Positions 31,788-39,242 of a DNA stretch of 39,242 nucleotides are shown here, one piece after another. Under the pieces are notes generated by a model. That model saw nothing but the letters and a program-made list of their open reading frames with translations. It did no database searches and had not been told where the DNA came from. Made by a program: the position numbers and the translations under genes. The number at the start of each line of letters is the position of its first letter. Position 1 is the first letter of the stretch. Source of the stretch: Gnetum montanum (Eukaryota; Streptophyta; Gnetopsida; Gnetales; Gnetaceae); contig MNCI01005871.1 of assembly GCA_015680685.1 (NCBI GenBank), positions 59,297 through 98,538 on the forward strand, in the 5' to 3' direction.

Positions 31788-34700
31788 ATGAAACAATATA
31801 ACAATGACACCATCATCCCCAGAATTCTACTTCTTATTTTAGCTTTGATTTTGCTTCAAGTGCAAGTGGGGCTGGCATTCTCTAACTCTACTTCCCGACC
31901 TCCTAGGCCACCAGTATGTAATGCAAATCTTAATTTAATTTTTTTTACAAGTGAGAGTACCTTGTTGATAGAATCATAGAAGTAAATCTTATTGCCAGTC
32001 GTGGGTGAAAGGAATGGTTTAAAAATCAATTCTTTCGTGTGTTTCACAAGGACAGAATAAGTTTAAAAGCGTCAGTTTTAACGATGGTTTGGTTTTTATG
32101 TTCTGGTTATGCATCATGTTTTCTTCAAAGGAAAAAAAATTTCCAATGACCATTTCGTCAACCTTTTGCATGCAGTGATCTTGGGATGTAAATTTATGAT
32201 TATTTACATGATGATGAATGCTAAGTTTATTGGGTTGGTATAATAAGCAGGTGATCCAAGCATTAAACAGACTAAGATCATTAACACCAAGAAGAGACAT
32301 ACTTGAGGGTTTCCAGATTTACAATGAGGGCTTTCAAGTGGGAAGCCTGCATTATTGGGCAGTAAGTAATATGCTCACTGTAAATGCATATATATATGTG
32401 GTACTGTTATATTTATTTATTGGATTTTCATGGTTGGTGAATTATATCATGGTGGACAGTCAGTGTTGTATACTGGAATCTGGGGCTTCATAGTGGCTAT
32501 ACTCTATTTCATCTCTGCCAATACAGTGGGTTTACTTCCAATGAATTTTGGTCATAAGAATTCCCAGCTCTCAAGGAAGACCCGCATTACCCTTGTAACA
32601 TTGATTATCCTCTTTTCTTGCATGGCAATGTAAGTGGTATAAAACCCTTTTTTCCTTTTCAAAAATACTTGGTTTCCATTTTGACAATAACCCAAAGGTT
32701 ACAACCTTGTTTCAAATAGATCAGGCTACTAAATTTCAATTTTTTCTTTTTTGTTTTTGCTAATGACAGAATTAGCTCATGCTTTGTGATATGGGGAAGC
32801 GTGGAGACGAAGACTGAGTATGGAAAATCCAAATCATTGCTGTTTAGGGAACTTCAAATGGTTGTCAATAAAGTTGAAAGAACCACAAAGCCATTCGGGA
32901 ATTTAACTGAATCGTCAACCTTGAATACTATGTTGGGATCCATGGTGAATGATCCTGTGTATAAGTTGCAGAATCTTGCAACATATGTGCATAAGAAGGG
33001 CAAGTCTATAATGCAGGGCTTATCTACATTGGTCCAAACTGGGTAAGATCATCAGAAAAGTTTGTTCTTTTCTACATACCAAAGATTCACTGGTTACAGC
33101 TTAAATTATGTTCTTGATTTATGTTTGCCAGAGAAATATTTACCATCGTGTTAGCGCTGCAAATATCAGGACTTATGCTTCTTTATTCTGGTATGGGCTA
33201 GCCATAAATTTTGAATTTGCTTATAAAATTTGAATACTGAAATACAAGTTTTGAGGAGTTGTTTCAATCGAGAATTCTGCTATATCGTTTTTATATCAAC
33301 GTCTAATTCTTTAAATATGGTGATTAGAGCAGTCACATCCTTGAAAAGAAAGAAATGGGCAGTTACATTGTAAGTTGAATGCGTTGATTAATTTTTAATG
33401 CTTTTCTATCTGCTTAATATAATTTTGTGAATGTTCTCGTCCATCTGCATGGCAGGTTGGGAAATTTTGTCAGCATTCTATGGATAATTTCAGGAATTCT
33501 TTTTGTTGCTACAAAGTAAGATGTTAATCATTCTGAAGAGTTCAATGATACAAAATAAACCTCTCAAATCATGTGTTCTTTTTTTGACATATTACTGCCC
33601 TCTTAATTTAAACCACACCGTGATTATTGCTTAACAATATTATAGCAATTGATAGTTAATTCATTCACCTTTTGTGCTTAACTTATGTTTTACACTGGAA
33701 TTATATTCACTTAGTAAGAGACAAATATTGATAGGAAATCTCATCTTTGAAAGCTATATTACCTTTCACTATTTTTACCGCTCAATAACCGATGTGTTTG
33801 CAATGATGTAAAGCATTGTAGGAGATGCCTGTGATGCAGCAGGGATATGGAGCACAGAAGAGTCAGGGATGCAACCAAGCAGCCACTGTTACAACATCAC
33901 ATCAGCAAAAATGGCCCTAGGCCCTGGAAAGGCAGCCATGAAAATGTTTATAAAGACAAGCAACTTGGCCATAAATGCCATAAACACCGGCATGGAAAAG
34001 ACAAGAAATTCAAGGGCCAATAAGACATTCGTACCCATCAAATTCATATGTGATCCTTATGGAGATGAACCTTTTTATAATGATGTGCAATGCCCTGCAA
34101 ATGAAACCACTTTGGACACATATCCACAGGTATATGTTTCTCCAATTTATACTGATATACATTATGCAAGTCACATGCTTCAACTAACAAATTATTCGTT
34201 TAACACAGTCAGACTGGATGAATGCACCTTGGACCAGTAGATGAGCCAATGCCTAACCTTTTTCTTGAGTATCGGTGTCTATCCTCGAACCCAGGCCTTC
34301 TGATCTAGGAAACAAGCGCTTCCACTAACAGATCATATACTTTAATTTAAAAACATTGCAATAGAAATAGTATTTTGAAAGTGGGCGTCATTTAGAGCGG
34401 GACTTATAACCTAAGAAACAAACACCTTAACTAACAAATCACATACTTAAGTATAAAAATATTGCAGTATAAATAGTATCTTCAAAGGGGTCATTATTTA
34501 GAGTAATGTATTTAGAGTAATGTTAAGGTGATTATTACCTTGGGTCCAAGCCGAGAACAGCCACTGAAAAAAGTCTTTACCCTTCATTCATCCACAGACT
34601 TTCATGTTTTTTTAAATCAAGTTATTTAAATTACCTTCGATGATATTTTGTTGCAGGATTTCTTGCCCTACAGATGTGATGGCAATTCCACAGTGAAATG

Positions 34701-35013
34701 TGCACGGCAGGGCTACCCTATTGCTTTTGACACATATGAGAGCATGGATAAGAATCTGAAAGTTGCGCGTTACTGTTACCATCTTATAGAGACGTTATTT
34801 GAGGTGATGACATGCTCTTTTGTACGTGAATTTCTGCATCAGATCTACATGCAACGTTGCCCCAACTTGGATGTTGGTTTAAACAAGCTTTGGTTTGGAT
34901 TTACTTGCTCTGCAGTTGCCATGGCCTGTCTTCATTTAGCTCTTCTTTTCTCTATAATCTTGGTTAATAAACCAAGTTCCAATGTGTCATCCACCGTTCA
35001 TCCTGCTCCATAG
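31788..35013 (+). CDS. Plant multipass transmembrane protein (PTHR31414-like), 9 exons
   Basis: Exons: 31788-31913, 32251-32361, 32460-32629, 32770-33042, 33132-33190, 33330-33369, 33456-33515, 33814-34129, 34657-35013. All phases match and give 503 codons plus TAG. Residues 13-30 are a hydrophobic signal (LLLILALILLQVQVGLA). Hydrophobic helices follow near 86-106, 122-146, 229-248, 258-280 and 463-488. A soluble loop of about 80 residues lies at 148-227. A Cys-rich loop of about 180 residues (281-462) follows helix 5 and holds several NxS/T sites. The order of helices and the GDACDAAGIW segment resemble the Arabidopsis At2g12400/At2g25270 type of uncharacterised plasma-membrane proteins (recalled, not searched). 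Function is unknown. A weak acceptor at exon 8 (tgtaaag|CATT) is the least certain junction. Confidence 0.85.
34307..34505. repeat. Diverged tandem duplication in intron 8 of the membrane-protein gene
   Basis: A unit of about 91 bp at 34307-34398 (AGGAAACAAGCGCTTCCACT... to ...GTCATTTAGAG) recurs at 34415-34505 (AAGAAACAAACACCTTAACT... to ...GTCATTATTTAGAG), offset 108. A B-box-like GGGTCCAAGCC follows at 34540-34550, and the 'ggggtcatt' start resembles SINE family Y, so this may be old SINE material. Confidence 0.55.
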
Positions 35014-35714
35014 AAAATTTATCTCGATTGACAAGCACCTGAAAAATTGTTATATAATCAACTTTGTAAATTTTAATTTTTTTGTTTTAAAGGAATGGTT
35101 CTTAAAAGGTTACAGGTGATTATTATGTGTAGTTAGCCCCTTTTAGTGGGCTTTAATGTTCTAAGCAACTTATTGGCAATCATCATCCGTTTATTGGATT
35201 GTTTTGCTAATTGGTTTACTCACATTTTAATTCATTTCTGTATTTAACCTCACCTTCTTTATGGGTCATCCTTTTATGGACTGGTTTTTAAAATCCGAGG
35301 ATTCCTGTATTATATATAATGATAATGAAAGCCTTCACATTCTACCTGTTAGATGTACCTGTTAAAAGAATGATAGTGCTTTGCTTGGTTAAATATATTT
35401 AAAATATATATCAAAAATGTTTTCCTTGTTGCTTGTATTGTGAAGATATATAGTCAAACAATACGATATAACTGGAAATAACTTACCATAAGGACACCCA
35501 ACTTGCATAGTGTTTCTATTCAATCGGATCGTGCGTAAATGTTTAAGGTTTTGACGTGTTGGGTTTTAGTGGAATTGATTTTTCCAAATTATTTATTTTT
35601 ATGGATGATTCTAAATTATTAACTTCCTTTATTAATGCTGAAATTTCTTACAAAGTACATGTACAAGTAGCCTTGCAAAAATGTAGGATGTGATTTTGTT
35701 ATTCTTGATGATGT
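35014..35714. other. 3' flank of the membrane-protein gene; nothing recognised
   Basis: It includes the expected 3' UTR. No clear poly(A) signal stands out, although AT-rich stretches (ttataattgat-type) occur at 35048-35080. No coding signal. Confidence 0.4.
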
Positions 35715-36030
35715 ATAAGAGTTATTATATCATCGTCATCATTATCCTAGCCTTGTCCCAACAAAATGGGGTTGACTACATGAGTTTCTTTTCACCATTG
35801 GCCTCTATGAAGAGTTAGGTCTTTGTTTATTTGTAGTTTCTTTATATCATTTTCAATTGTTTTTTCTCATGTCTTCTTTGTTCTTTCTTTTGATGGCTTT
35901 CGTGGAGTAGTGATATAACAACCTTTAAATAGGCTTATTGTCTAATCTTCTTAGAACATGTCAAAAACATATCTTAATCGTCATTCTTATAACTTATTTG
36001 ATATCTTAAGGTGTAATTATAATCATATTT
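35715..36030 (-). mobile_element. RTE-clade LINE 3' end with C-terminal ORF remnant
   Basis: Read on the - strand, broken frames give FxHVLRR, then KKTxEKTIENDIKKLQINKD, then LTLHRGQW and HVVNPILLGQG. This matches the C-terminal tail of plant RTE-type LINEs (pattern GHVxRRP, KKTWxExIxxD, LDRxQWxxxIHVADP). It ends in TTGTTGGGACAAGGCTAGG plus a (GAT)n-type tail at 35729-35765. That end is the key to the four shorter copies in the window. Confidence 0.75.
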
Positions 36031-36040
36031 GGAAAACAAT

Positions 36041-36135
36041 GAGGTGTTAGCCTAGTGGTACAAGTCTTGGCCTAGTAACCCCAAGTCACAAGTTCAATTC
36101 TACTAGGTAGTTTCACTTATTTCAAGTTCCAACAC
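36041..36135 (+). mobile_element. SINE family X, plus-strand copy
   Basis: A perfect A box TAGCCTAGTGG (36048-36058) and B-box-like AGTTCAATTCT (36091-36101) lie 32 bases apart. They are followed by a shortened body and the family 3' end TTTCAAGTTCCAAC. Confidence 0.7.
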
Positions 36136-36635
36136 CCTCAGGTTTACTATAGTATTAAAGATAAACTTGCTATAAAGGAAGGGTATATTCTAATATAATC
36201 TACAAAATTCACATAGACTACACATCCAACCTATTAAGTTATATAAAGGGAGGGTATATAATAAATGCTATTACTCAAAAACATTCAAAGCCAAATTAGC
36301 AAGGCTAGAATGAGGTTACATTATTTCAAAGTTAAGATAAAAAAATGCTTTTAAATATTTTTTAAAAATAAAAAATTTATTTGATAAGATGTTATTGAAG
36401 ACTATCATGCTTTCTTCCAATATATTCTAGAGGAAATAGGTGTATTCCCTCTCAAATCAACATGTGGCTCTAGCATCCATGGTAGTATAAGATGGATTTG
36501 AATAACCAAACATACATGACATTACTTATGAATTTAGTTTGCAATAATGTGTGGATAATATACATGACATTACTTATGAATTTATGCTTGCATAACATAT
36601 GAAATAGTAAATAATTTTTAATTAGTCTTTTGGGT
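36136..36635. other. AT-rich spacer; short direct repeat only
   Basis: No gene. The string ATACATGACATTACTTATGA (+ATTTA) occurs at about 36511 and again at about 36560, a 25-bp direct repeat with about 49-bp spacing. Confidence 0.5.
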
Positions 36636-36735
36636 TATTGGAACTTGAAATAAGTAAAACATAGGTATACCCTAAGATTTATAGAAGTTTATAACTCAAT
36701 GCTACCTAGCACAATCAAACTTGTGACTTAGGGTT
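36636..36735 (-). mobile_element. SINE family X copy
   Basis: On the - strand it runs from AAGTCACAAGTTTGATTGTGCTAGGTAGC (complement near 36705-36730) to the family end TTTCAAGTTCCAAT (near 36637-36650). It is close in structure to the + strand copy at 36041. Confidence 0.6.
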
Positions 36736-36770
36736 TAGGGTTACTTGAAAGGTTGGGGGATATTGGAACT

Positions 36771-36906
36771 TAAAACCATTTTTTTTAATAATAGTTATTT
36801 CCAAGACATATAGTCAAATTAGAAATTTTACAACTTAACATTGCCTACTAGAATCAAACCCATAACTTGGAGCTTTCAAATTAAATCTTACAACTAGGCC
36901 AACACG
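36771..36906 (-). mobile_element. SINE family X copy, tandem with the previous one
   Basis: On the - strand: GTTGGCCTAGTTGTAAG (A-box region, complement of 36890-36906), then ATGGGTTTGATTCTAGTAGG (B-box region, complement of about 36846-36865), ending AAGTTCCAAT. It lies head-to-tail with the copy at 36636, which suggests insertion near or into an existing SINE tail. Confidence 0.65.
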
Positions 36907-37600
36907 TTTTTATTAACCCATGCTAATTAAGATTTCTAATTAGAAGTAAATAACCATCCTAAAATTACTATAAATAGTGTCAATGAGGCAAGTGAATGCA
37001 ATCACTAATGACTTCACATTTTATGGTAAGAAGTTGAACAACTTATACCTACGATGGATGGAACATACATGGCCTAAGATATAAGCAAATTGTTTCTTAT
37101 ATCACAAGCTTGACACTTAGTAAATATCTTCAAAGAAAATATGAAAAGAAAAAATAGATGTACAACCTTACAATTAGTGCTTTGAAAAAAAAAAAGGTAA
37201 AGAAAATTAATTATTAGTAGGGAGGAAATTCATAGTCCTAATAAAATTTACATCACCTTTCAACATCTATGCATAAACTTAAAATGAAAAAAGGATTCAA
37301 GATAGAAATTTGTGACTTATACTAATATTTGTATCAAATCAAGAAAGTGGTAGCACTTCTAAAAGGTCTTCACCTCATTGGTTATTATTAGTATTACATC
37401 TAGAATCTTTACCTTTAAATATGACCTTCTTGTTAACACTAGTTTTACTCTTTGAGTTAATAGTATGCTTGTTAGATAGAAACATTTGTTGGATGAACTA
37501 TTTGTCTAAGCTACTTAATACTTTCTCTAGTACCAATAAAAATATACATAGGAGCTTCTATCTTCTCTAAATTCTTTATTTCCATTTGGTCATTCTTAAT
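36907..37600. other. AT-rich sequence; nothing recognised beyond decayed - strand coding
   Basis: No gene-like ORF. The right part (after about 37400) may be the C-terminal extension of the degenerate DUF4283 ORF. Confidence 0.35.
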
Positions 37601-37649
37601 TAACATTAACTTAATATTTTAAATCTTCAACTTCAACACATTTTTATTT

Positions 37650-38101
37650 TCTTCAAAATCTTTTTTCTTGAGTAAAAAAGGATAAGTATTAAATAAATGT
37701 CCTTCATGATGGCAAAAGTTACAAGAATTAAGAAGATTATAATATGTAATTGGTTGAATATGTCTTTCCTTCTACTTATAATATTAATTTCTTTTTACAA
37801 TTAAGAAGATTGATTTTAACTAAAAAAATAATTGTCTATGCAAACTAAAAGTTGTAGAAACAGATTCCATATGCTTAATGGAACCAAAAAGACTAACAAT
37901 TTCTTGCTTAGCTTTTTGAAAAATCAATAGAAGATTATATAACTCGACAAAACATGGAACTTTAGCATATTCTTCATATTTGATATCAAAATTTGGAGCC
38001 CACTTATGAATGACCAAAATTGCATACTTATATATAAAAAAACCTCTATTTAGGGTAGATTGCACTATCGAAGTATTGTTAATAAAATGTAAGTTAGTCA
38101 A
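37650..38101 (-). pseudogene. Degenerate DUF4283 / zinc-knuckle ORF (retroelement ORF1-like)
   Basis: The - strand frame from 38101 reads STLNRGFFIYKYAILVIHKW, then APNFDIKYEEYAKVPCFVEL and YNLLLIFQKAKQEI. This follows the DUF4283 pattern (W-x-P-x-F-D, x-PvWVxLpnLPxxxW). After three stops the same frame reaches YYNLLNSCNFCHHEGHLFNTYP, a CX2CX4HX4 knuckle whose last Cys is now Tyr. In plants this pair is typical of L1 LINE ORF1 and of some domesticated proteins. The stops make it a pseudogene. It abuts an LTR fragment at its 5' end. Confidence 0.5.
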
Positions 38102-38104
38102 CTA

Positions 38105-38592
38105 TGTGTTGACGTAGCATTGTCAACACTTATGTGTTGACACATGCTATGATGTGTTGATGCTATCTTATCTCTTACCTATATAAATGCATGCACCCAT
38201 TATATTTATGACACCTTTTGGTCATTTAGTAGCCAAACTCTTGCAAGATTCTTACTCAAATATTTTTCCCTCTATGTGCTCGCAACATGGATTAAACAAA
38301 TTGTAGAGTTTTATTCGAGTGCATTATGTACCTAGACATGTGCATGGCAGCAATAAAATTGAGATTTTTTTCTCCATTACAACTTTCAGACTAGCACTTT
38401 AATTTATTTTCTTGCCTTTCACTCTTACTATTTGTTTACTTGTCTATGTTATTAGTTAAATATTCTATTATTCTACACATTAAGTATACACGCATGAGCA
38501 TAACCACTTCAAACATACATATTGGCGTTTGGTAATCCCAATGGTGAACACTTGGTATGCTTAGTAGTGAACACGTGGCAATCCAGTAATGT
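38105..38592 (+). repeat. Truncated LTR fragment, same family as the TR-GAG element, plus orientation
   Basis: It starts with GTTGAC/GTCAAC inverted repeats and a TATATAAATG box (38180-38190), as the family U3 does. It ends with TTTGGTAATCCCAAT...GGCAATCCAGTAATG, which parallels the reverse complement of 23403-23480. The last third of the LTR is missing. Confidence 0.55.
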
Positions 38593-38614
38593 TAGTATAT
38601 ATTTAGGATGTTGA

Positions 38615-38842
38615 TGAGTGGTGGAGTAATCCAACACCCAACCATACGAGATATGAGTGTTCACATGTAACCTAGTCAAATTTTATAGACAAGACAATGT
38701 GATTATGTTAGTAATTGGTTTGAGTTCGTGATTGTTGCCTTCCCACATGACCTAGTAAAAATCAATGCATATGGTTTAACTCATAGTGAGGTGTATGATA
38801 ACTGATGTTGCATTGGCCATTTTACTCCTAGTAAACATAAGT
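38615..38842 (-). repeat. LTR fragment of the same family, minus orientation
   Basis: TGAGTGGTGGAGTAATCC, then CCCAACCATACGAG, and later 'catatggtttaactcatagtgaggtgtatgataa', follow 29030-29260 in order with many differences. It stops after 'ttttactcctag..aaacata'. Confidence 0.65.
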
Positions 38843-39242
38843 GATGACTGGCGAGGTACCCCTACACTCAACCATACAAATATGAATGTTTCACGCACGA
38901 TTCGGTCGAACTCCGCAAACGGACTAGCTGTGGTATCAAGATAGTTATCCTTAGGTCGCAGTTCATTGTCTTCCCATTTGGACTAGTGTTAACTTTGTCA
39001 CGTATGGTTTAGTCTAGAATGAGGTGTATGATGTGTTCCTATACTAATGCTACTCCTGGGTGTAATGGAAAATGATATTAACTAAAATAAGAGAGAGAGA
39101 GAGAGGGCGAGAAATAATCTAAGCTAGCCTAAGTGCGATGAGAATCTGTTCCTCAATCATCCATACACATCTTGAACCTCGTGCACGACTAGCACTGGGA
39201 TTACCAAGCGCAGATCCTAGGTACGCTATTGGGTTACCAAGT
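38843..39242 (-). repeat. LTR of the same family, cut by window end
   Basis: TGACTGGCGAGGTACCCCTACACTCAACC opens a second, better match to the LTR left end (29030 onward). It continues to the last base (CTATTGGGTTACCAAGT, cf. 29407 region). It may be the LTR of another element extending past the window. It includes a (GA)n run at 39091-39106. Confidence 0.75.
39091..39106. repeat. (GA)n microsatellite
   Basis: Eight GA units inside the LTR fragment, absent from the two LTRs at 23076 and 29030. Confidence 0.9.

Overview
This is a nuclear plant DNA window: AT-rich, with multi-exon genes, GT-AG introns of up to 6.7 kb, and many old retroelements. The large introns, dense LINE/SINE/LTR debris and divergent proteins suggest a large-genome seed plant. 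A gymnosperm is my guess, but nothing here proves the species.

Two host genes can be read, both on the + strand, and both can be joined exon by exon with every splice phase matching. Gene 1 (coding 1825-20938, 20 exons, 719 codons) is a plastid starch-synthase-like protein of the SS4/SS5 group. It has a transit-peptide-like N-terminus, a coiled coil, a GT5 domain and a full-length GT1 domain. The ADP-glucose-binding and catalytic motifs of both halves are lost, so it looks like a non-catalytic SS5-type factor of starch granule initiation. Gene 2 (coding 31788-35013, 9 exons, 503 codons) is a secretory-pathway multipass membrane protein of a plant family with unknown biochemistry.

The rest is mobile DNA. 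Positions 1-1533 are the 3' part of an L1-type LINE with an open reading frame, ending about 290 bp before the start codon of gene 1. Intron 10 of gene 1 carries a roughly 5.8-kb, heavily eroded L1-type LINE in the sense orientation. The intergenic region holds a 6.8-kb LTR retroelement on the - strand (23076-29912) with two LTRs of about 880 bp, primer-binding site, polypurine tract and a broken gag, but no visible pol: a TR-GAG-like non-autonomous element. At least two tRNA-derived SINE families and several extremely 5'-truncated RTE-clade LINE ends are scattered through introns and flanks. A few have perfect target-site duplications.

The right end (37650-39242) has a degenerate DUF4283/zinc-knuckle ORF on the - strand and a cluster of three fragments from the same LTR family as the TR-GAG element, in mixed orientation. 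I saw no rRNA, tRNA, CRISPR or organelle sequence.
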